Below are positions 10,964 through 22,923 of a stretch of DNA of 64,000 nt, piece by piece. The stretch lies in the NCBI RefSeq assembly GCF_030272615.1, contig NC_081405.1, positions 159,980,317 to 160,044,316 on the forward strand, in the 5' to 3' direction. This DNA is from Cryptomeria japonica. Lineage: Eukaryota > Streptophyta > Pinopsida > Cupressales > Cupressaceae. Each line of letters starts with the position of its first letter. Positions within the stretch are counted from its first letter, which is position 1. The notes under the pieces were generated by a model. The model was not told where the DNA came from. It saw only the letters and a list, made by a program, of their open reading frames with translations, and did no database searches. The translations under genes were made by a program, and so were the position numbers.

Positions 10964-12350
10964 TATTGGCATATGATGAACCAACATGTTGATATAATGA
11001 TAATGTATGTTGTCATTGATGTCAATAAGTGCAAGTGAACTGGTATGCAGATTGGAAGAAGTTGGTAAACTGGTATGAAGAGATGCAGTGAACCGGTGTC
11101 GGGGTTTCACTGAGTGTGACTACCGGTTGGTAGTCTCAGCTCTAGGGTTTTCAGTTTGGCAATCTCGCTATTCTATGATGAGTTAGCTAAGAGATGAAGA
11201 TGAGATCATGATGCCACGTCAGCTTTGTGCACATGAAGGATTTCCTTGAGGATCTTGCATGTGAAGATCGACTGCATTAAATGCCTACCTTAGGAATGAA
11301 GATTCCTCTTAGCGGTATGAGAAGAAAGTGTGATGAGTTACTGATTTCTATGTGTGGTGAAGAATGGATGATGCAGATTGTCTTGTGATCTATTTGAAAT
11401 TGTATTGCTCTATGCAAAATGTTTGGACGATCAGGATTGGACTGCTTGTATTGAAAACCTAAAATGCTTAGAGTTTAGGGTTTATGCTACCAACCTAATT
11501 GTTGTCTATAAGGTCGATGATGTTTATTATTGTAAGTTGTTGGCAAATGTTGTGTGTGTATCCGAGTGATGAGATACTTGCTAGACCAGTAAGAGAAAAC
11601 TACAGAGTGTGATTGCAGAGTAGAGGAACTGAAAAGGATCTGCCTTAGCATATAGTGCTATTATCAGATCAAAGCTTTACCTGTTGTCTTCTAACCATTT
11701 CAACAAAAGGAAAATCCCTTTGACGGGTAGCTTTAACAAGCTTATTGTAAATACTCTAACTAGGTGACTCGAGTTCATTGAGCTCTTTAAATCCTCTAGC
11801 AAGGTAACCTTTAACAGGGTATATAGCCATCCCCTAACTAGGTGATCTTTAACAGGATCGGTTCCTAGCAGAACCTTATTGTAAAGTTTTTAACCAAACT
11901 AGGCTCCTAACAGAACGAGCTTCAAAAGAGTTCAAAAACAAGCTTGTGGGTATTCATCCCCACTGTGGTTTTTCCCATTTGGGTTTCCACGTGAAAAATT
12001 TATGTGTCATGAGTTGTGCATTTTTCATGTGATGATTAAGTATTCTTTGTTTAAGTGATTATGCATGTAGAGCTAATGGTTATGGTATTGTTGACACACC
12101 ACATGCATATGTTTATGGGTGAAGTAGTTATCAAGTATTAAATGTATTTGAAGTGTTTAGACTTACCAGTCTATGCTGTCTAAAGTCTTACTATGTTTAA
12201 CCGATATTGCCATGGTTAAGTTCAGTGATGAAGACAACCGGTTAATGTTGTTTTAGCTTGATAAGATTGTTGGAAAGTTTTTGTCTATACTGATTCACCC
12301 CCCCCCTCTCAGTACCATTTAGGGTATTTGTTGTTCATCATTATTCATCA
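10964..12350 (+). mobile_element. Solo LTR, copia-type, flanked by GATTC/GATTT
   Basis: It begins TATTGGCATATGATG, an altered form of the TGTTGGCA start used by elements A and D, and ends ATTCATCA. The five bases before it (GATTC, 10959-10963) nearly equal the five after it (GATTT), as expected of an insertion with 5-bp target duplication. It contains the shared motif GTGGTTTTTCCCATTTGGG near 11973 and a run of nine Cs near 12298-12306. No internal region or second LTR remains, so it is best read as a solo LTR left by LTR-LTR recombination. A TATA-like CTATAAGG lies near 11507. Confidence 0.85.
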
Positions 12351-13583
12351 GATTTTGGAGAGATTCAAGTTAACCTTATCATTGAAGACACTCATAAACA
12401 TCAATAGTCGTATAGTAGAGAACCCTCTGTTGAAAAGGAGACTATTGCACTAGGGTTGGAGAACTTAGTAGAAGTTGTAGAAAAGGCTAATCTGGAGGAG
12501 CAAATAATGAAGATTATGGTAACTAGTGCACATAAACCACCTCCATTTTCTTGGGCTTCAGTTGCACTTGAATTATGGGAATTATTGGAAAGAAAGGAGA
12601 AGGAATGGAAAGAGGAAAAATAATTGTTAGAAGGAAAATTAATAGAGAAAGATGCAGAAATAAATAGATTGGAGGACTGGATAGATAATATAGCTACTTT
12701 AGTGCCACAAGAAATTGAATGTAGACCACCTCCTAGGGTATACTCCCTTTACTTAAAAGAATTGCATCTTTCATATAAGCTAAGTAGGGAATTTTCTAGG
12801 TTAAATTCATCTTTGTTGTCTCATGAAGAATTTGTGAATGCCTACAACACTTCCTCTCCTCAGCAAAAAAAATTATTGTGTGAGTTTTATCTCCATAACT
12901 ATGCCATACTTTGTACCCCACAGTGGAATCTATTGGTCACAATTGGAAATATTCACCTCAGGGCATTTATGTCCTATATCCAGAATGAAAATAGAAGGGG
13001 TGAACAAGTAAGGGAATACTTGGATGTGGAGCAAATTGTTCCATTACCATTAAGAGCTGAAGTGGGAGACCCTGATGAAATTTACTATAGGTGGAATCAA
13101 TTAACCTCTGAACCTGGTGTTAAGAGGAGAGTGCTAATATTAAGAGAAGAGGCCTACATCGAATATGAGAAGATAGTAGAAACAACAACAAGACCAATGT
13201 ATGGACACCTATCTCGTAGGTGGAACTGGTTGCCTAAGGACCTAAAAAGGATAGAACCTCACTCACTCAGAAACTATCATGCGACACTCAAAAGGACAAC
13301 TACCTATATCCATTTGGGTTAGACTCAATAGGAGAAATGGATACCACCTATGTTATGGTGGCATGTTCCGCATTGGGAAGAGATTCAATACTATGACGTG
13401 GAGAAAGAAAAGGATAGAGGGAAAAACTTTAAAAAGGACCAAGGGTTCTACTGGATTCCTATTGCCAAAACAAGGGGAGAAACTTCTGTTGTAGATTTTA
13501 GGCTGCTCACTTGGAAAGAGAATCAAAAACCTTTTGCTGGTGGACGAGAAAAACCTCCAATTGGAGGGGATGATGAGTCCTAG
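12351..13583 (+). pseudogene. Region B, right coding piece: unrecognised aromatic-rich protein
   Basis: The largest open frame is 12624-13322, preceded by coding-like sequence from 12351 and followed by coding-like sequence to the stop at 13583. The product begins with an acidic, leucine-rich coiled-coil segment. A mixed globular part follows, rich in Y, W and L (patterns ELHLSYKLSREFSRLN, FYLHNYAILCTPQWNLL, GHLSRRWNWLPKDL). The last part is again tryptophan-rich (PMLWWHVPHWEEIQYYDV). No catalytic motif, zinc finger or membrane segment is evident and I cannot name the family. Its neighbours are retroelement sequence on both sides. Broken, few breaks. Confidence 0.4.
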
Positions 13584-15559
13584 TGTATGCCTTTATTTGC
13601 AGTTGTTTTATGATACTTAATATGAATATGATGCAATGAATGATCATGAATGAGAATAGATATCCTTGTGCTAACCTTGGTGTTGGACCCACGTGGAAAG
13701 ACTTTTATGTTAAAATAGGGCTTGATTATCAACAACATGACAATGTGAGTAGGACTGGACAATGAGGAAAGAAGGGGTCAAAGGTTGTTACAACTTGGGC
13801 ACCAACTATTTAGGGTTATTAAGGAGCCTTCAAGACCAGTCATGAGCTATTAATGTTTCTATTAATGACCATGCTGGATGTTAGAGCAAATCTAGGGAAG
13901 ATTGTACACATGTTCAAGGTCGGAATAGAGTCATGTTTCTCTTACCTTTCTTAGACTTTATATTTTAAATAAAAGCCCCCCCCTAGATACTAGGAGTGGA
14001 TAGACTATTGTGGAAAACTGTTATGAGAATGGATGTTATATAATCCTCTTCAAGTTTCCTAATTTAGTTAGTTACTATTATGATATCAGAATATGTTATG
14101 TTGTTAGGTTAATTCTTAATAAAGAAGTAGACTTACTATTTAAGTAGTTTATTGTGTTTGAAATGGTAGTGTGAGATTTATAGTTAATCTCTATTGTAGA
14201 TTGTAATCCAAAATACTCACTCAAGGGGGCCCACTTGGTGAGGATTTTGTACATTTGTTTTTATGCACTTTACTTTTCAAAGTTGTTTAAATCTATTCTG
14301 GTAAATTGTTCATTGTCTGCTCCTGTAGCCACTAGACTGTTATTCTATGTCTATTCATGTATCCACAAAAAAATAGGACAGTTAATTTTTTATAGGTTAG
14401 ACAAGTTTATATTTTGTTGATAGAAGTTGGCATAGCTTTCCTATGTTATAATCTAGAAGCAAGTTATTTCTTTAAGAAAGTTTATTTAGCATTTCATTTG
14501 TTTAGAGTTAGGATAGACTTGTTCCTCAAAACTCAGTGCATATATTTTGTTGTCCCATTTCAAGTTGTACATCCTCAAGTTGATAAGATAAATGAACCAA
14601 GATAGTGGGGTTTTGATAGTTGCTCAATTAGGAACTCTTGTCTCTAAGCTTGAGTATAATGTTGTATTTAACCCCTCTTATTTTGGACCAACAACATGTA
14701 AGCCATTAATTGGATGCTTACCTCTGCCATCATACACCATCCTTCATATTTCATTAGTGACGTCAAGAATTAATTCACCTCCAATCCATCAATCGCTAGC
14801 CCAGTTCCATATCTATAATCCTTTTAAGTCATATGATGGGTTTACTCCATAATATGAGCATCTATGTAGGATATTCCTGTTTTGATCACTCGCCCCACTC
14901 CCCTCATACTTCATCTCATCTTGCTTCACGAGATGATGAGCTTTTGCCCAAACTATGAATAAGGATTATCCCATCACACTGAGCTTTCTTTACCATCACA
15001 CTGATCTTTCCCCTGCTTCCTCGACTTATTCCATCAAACTAAGCTTCTACTTGACTTGTGCGTCATCCAAATTCCCATCCACACGAGCATAATCAAATCC
15101 TAGCAGTCAGTTCTTGCATTTGCGTTCATATGCACATACCATCTACTCTATTACTTGTTCAGTCCTATCGGTTACCTTTGCCCATCGGGATGCATCCTTC
15201 CCATGTCTGGTGCTTATCATCCTAGTCCTAGTCTTAATCTTGGCAAGAGACATCAGTTGGCCATGTGCATGTTGTTTGCATGATTTGGTTTGTTGCTTTG
15301 ATTTGAATCTTTGTGTCCTATGAATACTTCTATCTATGGCTGTCAGGATCTCCCTATGTCATGGTATGTCTTGGGTTGGTGTATACTGGGGCATGTTTTT
15401 TGTGGTATGGTGTGTTTGAGGCTTTCTCTTGCATAATCCAGTAGTCCTGCATTTACATCATCATGATGTTTGCAAGGGTGTGTGTAGGAGATACCTATTG
15501 TCTAAGAGTCTAGTCCATGCCTCAAATCCTCAAAACATCTTGATTCCTATAATCAGTGA
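13584..15559. other. Non-coding stretch, no gene recognised
   Basis: Only short frames without recognisable domains occur here. A purine tract followed by GGGCCCA (AAGGGGGCCCA, about 14224-14234) resembles a retroelement polypurine tract, but no TG-start LTR follows it. From about 14880 the sequence becomes C/T-rich. I would read this as decayed retroelement non-coding sequence. Confidence 0.4.
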
Positions 15560-16640
15560 TGTAGATCATCCTTGGCAATATTAAACTAGGTTTGCTCTCC
15601 ACATCTACATAACAACAAATCATCTCCACTCCATTCACTTCATTTTTGCATTTCATCCCACCCCTTTTATTTTGGAGACCTCAATTTATTCATTGTTCCC
15701 CTTCTTCTATCTAGTCTCGTATCATTGTATTATGATTGGCACATTACACAAGTTGTCTCATTACACCTTTTGAATTTTCATTATCATTTTACTTGCATCT
15801 TCATTTAGTTACATATTCGCTTAGTTTCATTTTCATTTTAGAAACATTTTATCATTATCATTTATCATTTAGTTGTATCATCATTATAGGTTCACTTTCA
15901 TTATCATTGTCATTTGGTATTACACTATCATTGCATTTTCATTTTAGGTGCATTTAATCCTCGTTATTATCATTTAATTTCATTTCCATTACATTATTAT
16001 GATCATATAGTTACCTTCATTTTGCACTCATTATCATTTAAGTCATATTTGCATTCATTGTAATTCATTTTCATTTAGGTGCATTTTTATTAATTGCATT
16101 CATTCCATTTGGCTGCATTTTAACATTTAGGACCATTCATATTGCATTTATCTCATCACATATCAATCATATCATAGTACATCAAATCATATGTACATCA
16201 AATCATGAATATATTACTAGCTATTTTTCAACTCATAAAGGCATACAATATAAGATATGAGCTAAAATCAAGGCAATTACATTGATTTGAAATGCACTGA
16301 AAGCATGTAGAACATCCATTGCATTGCATATATCACAAATAAGAATCAACATCACATATAATCACTAAATCATAAGCTAGGCATAATCATAAAATTTGTC
16401 GCACATCATATAAAAACACATATGTCACATATATCCATCCCGCATCACAAACATGACATCAACACATCCATCACATAAATCAAATGCATCTTGCATCTAA
16501 AACATGTTAGCATCATAATCATAAGCATGCATATCATATAGGCATACACACCCTGCATCCACAAACATGTAAGATCATATGCATCATCATAATAAAAATC
16601 ATTATCCATCATGCGTCCATAATAATAAAGTCCATAAATA
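15560..16640. repeat. CATT/ATCA-rich low-complexity tract
   Basis: About 1 kb is dominated by short, irregular repeats of CATT, TCATTT and ATCA (for example TTATCATTATCATTT near 15850). The tract turns into CATCACATA-type repeats after 16140. The open frames here follow from the missing purines on this strand and are not genes. Confidence 0.7.
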
Positions 16641-16681
16641 ATCCATAATAACTACACATGCATAACGCCACCAAAATCATG

Positions 16682-16682
<1 letters not shown>

Positions 16683-16726
<44 letters not shown>
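16683..16726. repeat. (AT)n microsatellite
   Basis: An uninterrupted AT dinucleotide run of about 22 units sits directly left of the coiled-coil end of the plant-mobile-domain gene. It is probably length-variable between individuals. Confidence 0.95.
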
Positions 16727-16728
<2 letters not shown>

Positions 16729-16740
16729 AAAAATCAATGT

Positions 16741-17605
16741 GTCTAGTCATAGTACAATGATACCCTTAGAAGGGTCAAAAAGTGTCACACATATATCTGA
16801 GGGTGCTAACCTATACTCTCCATGTCTCCCTCACCTCCTGATGGACCTGCTAGTGGCAGTCATGGTGCTCTCATCCCAATGGAGCTCCTTAATTGTAGAC
16901 TTTGTGTCCTATGGGACCAAGTACTCTTCGCATAAGATGCTACCTTCTGCTCTGTTGGTACCACCTGATGATAAAGATCCCTGTAATAATGGACCTCTCG
17001 TGATAACCTCTCAAATTGTTGGCAAGCATCTACAATCTCTAAGAACATTGTTGATAATCATGTTGGAATGAGTAGTTGTCAGGCCACATCCCTCTCCTCC
17101 CGCAGTCTAACTACCTCCACATCTGACCTACTCAGTTGGGCCCTAAGAGCCTCCATCTCCTCCTCTATACTCTCCATCCTCTTTTCCATGCCTCTCCCAA
17201 GCCTCCTGCAACATCTTTGTCATCACCTCGGCCTAGGCCCTGTGTGTATTCGGCTCTGAGGTAATCCTCTCTACCTCCCCACAGAGCCTCTCCACCTCTG
17301 TATCTGCCCAGCCTAATCTCTCCCTCAGACCCTCCATCTCCTCATCCATCCACCACATCTCCTTCTGCATCTATCATACACCATCCCCACTCCTCACAGC
17401 TTATAGTAACTTTGAGGTATTTTCAGAGTCCCTCCGGATACGATCTCGCTCGAAGCTAGTCGTCTCTAGATCCCACAGTCATCTCTAGATCCCACCGCAG
17501 TGCATCCCCCTCTGCTCTTACTCGATCTAGCTCTGTCTAGAGGTTCTCGGCCGTAGCCCTCTCCGTATCTCGCTCCAAAAGAGCCTAATATAAGGTAGCC
17601 TACAA
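16741..17605 (-). pseudogene. PMD gene, C-terminal coiled-coil part (fossil)
   Basis: Read on the minus strand, this pyrimidine-rich stretch encodes long charged coiled coil with patterns such as TELDRVRAEGDALRWDL and further E/R/L heptads. It is the continuation of the minus-strand plant-mobile-domain gene whose first part lies at 24485-26480. Element C is inserted between the two, with TATCT on both sides. Broken, several breaks. Confidence 0.55.
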
Positions 17606-17610
17606 TATCT
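17606..17610. repeat. Target-site duplication TATCT, left
   Basis: TATCT directly precedes element C and is repeated exactly at 24480-24484, right after it. Confidence 0.9.
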
Positions 17611-19158
17611 TGATAGTTCTGATACTTAATATAAGTACAGATCCAATAGCCAACAATATGAGAGGGGGGGGGTGAATCATACAAACTTAATCATCTATAA
17701 AAACATCAGATTCAACCTCGGTAACATATATATCAATAATATAACCAAAACTGTTAAACATGCAAACTCAAAAGCATATGAACAATATAAACCTCATAAC
17801 ACTAGATTTAACGTGGAAACCCAAATAGGGAAAAACCACTATGGGATTTCGGACCCACTAAGAAATATACTCTTCTAGAGTATGCTCGGTTAAAAGCAAA
17901 TCCTGTTAAAGATTACAAACACATTTCTAGATGTGACCCGGTTAAGGGATTTCCCTCAGATCTGTTAGGATCTTCACTTTGTTAGAAGTGACCTTGTTAA
18001 AGGATTTCAAACACTCAATCAAAATGTCACCTTGCTAGAGGGTTTATATATAAGACTGTTAAGTCCACTTGGTTAAGAGATTTTCTATCACTTTCACAAA
18101 ATAACAATAATGAAAATCTATCTGCAACTTCACATCTAAAATGCTAAAGCAGATTCCTATTTGTTCAATACAATCTAGACATAGAACTAATCTTGTCTAT
18201 CTGCTGGGCTTCTAAACTCTGTTATTCTAACAGGTCTTCAAGCTTCTATGCTCGGTAATCACTATGTAGCATCCCTGTGCATACACTTGCCCACATGCAT
18301 TGTTTATCAACAGTTTCCTATTTATAAACAATTAGGTAACCGCCTAATCTCCTTGATCACATTTCCCATGATCAATCATAGCCATTAGATCTTCAATCTT
18401 GTCCAGGTTCAATGCATCTTTCGATCTGAAAACGTTTTACCCCACCTTGGAACTTGCATAATAGTCTTGGAACTTGTGCCAAGGTATTGCGGTTCAATCT
18501 GAGCTGTAGATCTTCATGCCGACTTTCCATTGCCTTAGATTCGTTAACAAACTTCTTCCATGGCTCACCAATCATTTGATCCGCTCCATCTCATCAGCTT
18601 CCTTCATTAAATACTGCATGTAAACATTTAATGCATTATGTTATAGCTCGGTTACAACTCAGTAACAACTCGATGAATACTAAACTCCACTCAGTAGACA
18701 TTCTGCCTTCATTAACTGATAGCGATAACCTTAGGGTTTACCGACTAGGTTCCTTAGGGTTTATCGACTAGGTTCTTTGCTTGATAACATAGTATAGTAT
18801 TAACCTTTACAATTTACAACATATGTATGATGTTAAAACAATCTAAAACATCATGATCTCATCATTGTCTGACTCGGTAGTAGTTGCCCATTGAATACCT
18901 TATCCATCCCCTTATTCATCATATTCTTTCCTCTGTCTTTTACCGACATCTTTATAATCTTCATATCATACTTCTCAAGATATGGCAACATGATACTGAA
19001 TTAGAAAATCAATTTCTTGACATCAATGACAGAATAATAATATCAAGATAGTAAAACATCTTTAATCAATTATATCCATAATCATCAACAACCTTCTCAA
19101 TATCCTTAAGAAATTCCAACAATCTTTCATTGTTTGTTATAATGCAATATTGCCAACA
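17611..19158 (-). repeat. Element C 3' LTR (left on plus strand)
   Basis: It runs from TGATAGTTCTGATAC to ATTGCCAACA on the plus strand and is 1548 bp. The shared LTR motif appears in reverse as CCCAAATAGGGAAAAACCAC near 17820. A nine-G run lies at 17664-17672, against 15 Gs in the partner LTR. A minus-strand TATA box, TTTATAAATAGG, lies near 18317-18328. Confidence 0.93.
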
Positions 19159-19412
19159 ATCTCCCCCTTTGGCATTGATGGCAAAACCAATTGATTTGAC
19201 CTTAATAGATTTGGATTGCTGTGATTCTGAAATGCTGAAATGCTCTCCCCCATACATTAGACTTCTCCTCATTTCTTCAGTCTTCTTCCCAATCTGTAGT
19301 CTGCTCAGTTTTCTCTTAGTCTTCTCCCCTGATAGGTCTTCTCTCAGTCTTCTCTCCTTTATAGTAGTCTTCTCCCCCTTTGTAGGTCTTCTCCCCCTTT
19401 GACAACAATGCC
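19150..19412 (-). other. Element C polypurine module
   Basis: Read on the minus strand, GCCAAAGGGGGAGATTG lies directly before the 3' LTR (about 19157-19173). Earlier copies of CAAAGGGGGAGAAG lie near 19380-19405. This is nearly the same arrangement as in elements A and D. The plus-strand tract primes second-strand cDNA synthesis in this family. Confidence 0.8.
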
Positions 19413-19629
19413 AAAAAAAAATAAAGAACTAAAACATAATTTCTTTCTGTAAGAAGTGATTTCCTGCTGTTGTGTATCAATTGAGTCTCGGTCAGAGCAT
19501 TTGTCTTCAATTCATGTTCCCTGTATAATTCTTGTACACTTTTAGAAAACATCCTAAAGTGTATAACTCAACATCAACTCCCAAAAGATATTCAATAGAG
19601 TCATCAGACTGGTGATTTCATCGAACTCG

Positions 19630-20830
19630 GTCAGTGAGTAGAAGATAGGGGTAGGACCCCTAACTTACTTCTGAGATATTCAAAAGTTTCCTTTGGTAGT
19701 GGCTTGGTGAAGATATCTTCTATTTGCTCCTTTGTGCTAACATATTCCAACACCACTTTCTTCTCTTGAGCTTCTTCTCTAAGATAATGATATTTGATAG
19801 ATATGTGCTTTGTCTTAGAGTGCATGACATGATTCTTTGAAATATTAATGGCACTAGTATTGTCATAGAATATAGTTACTGGCTAGGTAACTTTCTCATT
19901 TATACTTTGAAGTTCTTGAAAGCAGCATAGGCCAACAATGTTCTTACTCCTTCAAGTCTAGCAACAAGTGCAAAAGTTTCACCATAATCAATTCCTTCTT
20001 CTTGAGCATAATCTTTGCAAACTAATCTTGCTTTGTTTCGAATGACTTCTCCTTTTTCATTTAGCTTGTTTCTGAAAATCCACTTTGTACCGTCCTTTGG
20101 TCTTGGGATTAGTGTCCATGTGTCATTCTTCTTGATTTGATCAATCTCTTCTATCATAGCATTTACCCAATCTTCACTGTTAAATGCCTCTTTCACTATT
20201 CTCGGTTCAAATTCAGATATCAAACATGTGTTCTGTCTCAGTTTGTTCCTTGTCATCACTGGATCATCCTTATCTCCTATAATCTGACTTGGTGCATGAT
20301 GTCTTCTGACATACTTGGCTAATACAGGCTCGATAGGCTCCGTATGATCTTCTTCATCACTCGTTAACTGGATATTCTCTTCATTTTCTTCAACAGTCTT
20401 CTCGGTAGGACTTCTTGGTTGAACATAGACAAATTCATCATAGTCTTCTGGTTCCTTGGAATTTCCTTCATCATTTCTTTCTGCAAATTCATCAATTTTC
20501 ACATTTGCACTTTCTACTATTTTGTTAGATGATTTGATCAGACATTTAAATGCTTTGCTTCTGGAAGAATAACCTAGAAATGTTCCTTCTTCACTTTTCT
20601 AATCAAACTTGCCATTTCTATCATCTTTATGAACATAGCATCTACTTCCAAAATATTTTAAAATAAATAACATTAGGTTTCTTATCATACCAGATTTCAT
20701 ATGGTGTCTTCAAAGTACCTTTCTTCAATTGAACTCGGTTCAAGGTATAAACAATTGTGCTTATTGCTTCTCTCCAAAATGTTTGTGGTACCTTCTTTTC
20801 AATCATCAGTGTTCTAGCACAATCCACAAT
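19630..20830 (-). pseudogene. Element C pol, RT/RNase H and integrase end (fossil)
   Basis: Reading leftwards on the minus strand, there is an integrase C-terminal tail (QTFWREAISTIVYTLNRVQL), then a reverse-transcriptase start (NDTWTLIPRPKDGTKWIFRN and KARLVCKDYAQEEGIDYGET), then the RNase H end (IEDIFTKPLPKETFEYLRSK). These are standard Ty1/copia signatures. The gene copies RNA into cDNA and degrades the RNA strand. Not all pol domains are recognisable, so this copy cannot be autonomous. Confidence 0.88.
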
Positions 20831-20887
20831 AGATCTGTTTCTTCTCTCAGCTATTCCATTCTGTTGTGGAGTTCTAAGTGCAGAGAC

Positions 20888-21505
20888 TTATCTTTTAATG
20901 CCATGATCATTGCAGAATAAGTTGAATTCATCAGATGTGAACTCTCCTCCTCTATCTGATCTAAGACATTTCAGTTGTCTTCCTGTTTCATTTTCAACTC
21001 TTGCCTTGTACCATTTAAATATTTGAAAAGCTTCTAATTTTTCCTTTAAAAACATTACTGACATCATCCTTGAATAGTCATCCACAAATAATATGAAATA
21101 CTTATCACCGTAATAACTTTGAACTTTCATAGGACCACAAAGATCAGTGTGCACTAGATCTAAAATTCCCTTATAAGTGTAAGACTTACTTGTAAAGCTT
21201 GATCTTGTCATCTTACCCATCTGGCATCCTCGACACATAACATTCTCAGGTTTTTCAAGACTCGGTAGACCTCTTACTCTATGCTTCTTACTTATTTTGA
21301 TCAGATTATCAAAATTTACATGACAAAACCTTTTATGCCATAGCCAGTTATCATCAATCTTTGCATGCAAACACTTATTCCGAGTTGAGTCAAGGTGAAA
21401 TGTATTACCTTTTGTTTGTGTCCTGGTAGCAGCTAACTTTCCATTCTTGTCATGAACTTTGACAATTCCTTTTTGAAATTCTATTCACTAATCTGTGTTG
21501 TTTAA
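20888..21505 (-). pseudogene. Element C integrase, GAG-pre-integrase plus core (fossil)
   Basis: The GAG-pre-integrase zinc-binding part reads WLWHKRFCHVNFDNL followed by CRGCQMGK. The integrase core follows with HTDLCGPM (first catalytic Asp), FVDDYSRMM and RSDRGGEF (second catalytic Asp). Integrase joins the element's cDNA ends to a staggered target cut, which gives the 5-bp duplication seen here. Confidence 0.9.
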
Positions 21506-22860
21506 CTATGCTACACTCAACAAATTGTATTTCAAACCTTCAACCCAATAAACATCATTGCATCTTGCATTATCAAGAAGTGTTATAGATCCTTTACCTC
21601 TTACCGGACATGATGCATCATTACCAAATCTAACATAACCTCCATCATAATCTTCTAACATAACAAACTTGTGTTTATCTCTTGTCATATGATGTGAGCA
21701 TCCACTATCTATAATCCAAGAATCATTAGTGTTTATGTGAGATATTAGGGCTTTTTCTTCATACCTTTCTTCATCTGAGCCATCCTTGATAACCACATAA
21801 ACTACTTCCTCTGTATCAGTCTCATCTGATTTATCATCCTTAGATTCCTCATCAGCTATTAAGCATGTCTTTCTATCTCTTCTTCTGAAGTCTCGGTGTC
21901 CTCTGTAATGATTATCTTTCTGTTTGTCATCTCGATAATCTCTCTTTTCAGTAAAATCTTTGTCAGGACAATTAGAAGCCATATGTCCTATCTTATCACA
22001 ATTGAAACATTTCAAAGGTAGTTTTCCTTTATACTTACCTTTGCCTCTCGGTAACCTTTTGGCTAATAGTGCTTCAAACTCTTCTTGCTTTCTGATTTCC
22101 TCGTATAGTTTGTGTACTTCTTCCATGTTCTTCCGAAATCTTTCACTTGCTCCACTGTGATCTCCTTCAGAGTACTTATACTTTCTTTCATTGTAATCAT
22201 TAGATTCATCAAGATGAAAAGAACTAAATGCAGATTCAACTTTATTTTACCGAAGATCCACTGTTATCAAAATTACTTAACTCAAATGCATGTAGCTTAC
22301 CAATAGTAGCATCCAAAGAAACTGGCATATTAGGTACAAACCTCAATTCATTGATTGCAAAAACTTGGATTGCATAAGCTGGTAGAAGGGATCTCAACAA
22401 CTTACTTGTTATATCCTTTTCTTCATTAGTTCCACCTGCTCCTTTGATTTGATTGACAATCTCCTTTAGTCTTGTACTATACTGAGTTATGTTCTCACCT
22501 TCATTCATCCTCATAGATTCAAGTTGTCCTCTCAGACTATCTACTTTTGCTCTTTGAACATGTTCATCTCCTCCATATACTAATATGAGCTTATCCCACA
22601 TTGCCTTTGCGTCATTGCAACCTTCTAGATCATTAAACTCTGAATCGGTCAATGCAGATGTTATTTCAATCATTGCTTGAATATGTTCTTGCTTCACCTT
22701 TATCTCTTCCATAGTCAATTGATAGGTGCTCAGTGTAACAAAATCATTCTCCAGATAGTATACAACATATTCTCCAACTCCTGATAGTTGTAGCTTCATC
22801 CTTTTCTGCCATGTAGAGAAACTTGATTTGTTTAGCTTCAGTGCATCCCTCTTATACATC
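21506..22860 (-). pseudogene. Element C gag and protease (fossil)
   Basis: The first part (about 22860-22260) is a copia-type gag domain: FSTWQKRMKLQL near the start and later AKAMWDKLILVYGGDEHVQ and LRGQLESMRMNEGENITQY, a UBN2-type fold. A zinc knuckle CFNCDKIGHMASNC lies near 22000. The aspartic protease reads WIIDSGCSHHM near 21715, with the D-S-G active site. Gag forms the virus-like particle, the knuckle binds the RNA and the protease matures the polyprotein. Confidence 0.9.
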
Positions 22861-22909
22861 TTTGGATCTTTAACTCAAGTGCCTTTAAACTTTCCTTCCA
22901 GAGTCCAAA

Positions 22910-22922
22910 GCTCTTATACCAA
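22910..22922 (-). other. Primer-binding site of element C
   Basis: Read on the minus strand, TTGGTATAAGAGC follows the 5' LTR. It is one base different from the tRNA-Met-type site of A and D (TTGGTATCAGAGC). Confidence 0.85.
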
Positions 22923-22923
22923 T

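Noticed and set aside
10742-11110. Minus-strand serine/threonine-rich frame
   Set aside because: It is the shadow of the acidic plus-strand frame and runs into the solo LTR.
14220-14240. Polypurine tract followed by a possible LTR
   Set aside because: No TG start, no matching second LTR and no primer site could be found nearby.
16658-17071. Plus-strand frame with an isoleucine/tyrosine run
   Set aside because: It is made by the (AT)n microsatellite and by the complement of the coiled-coil part of the PMD gene.
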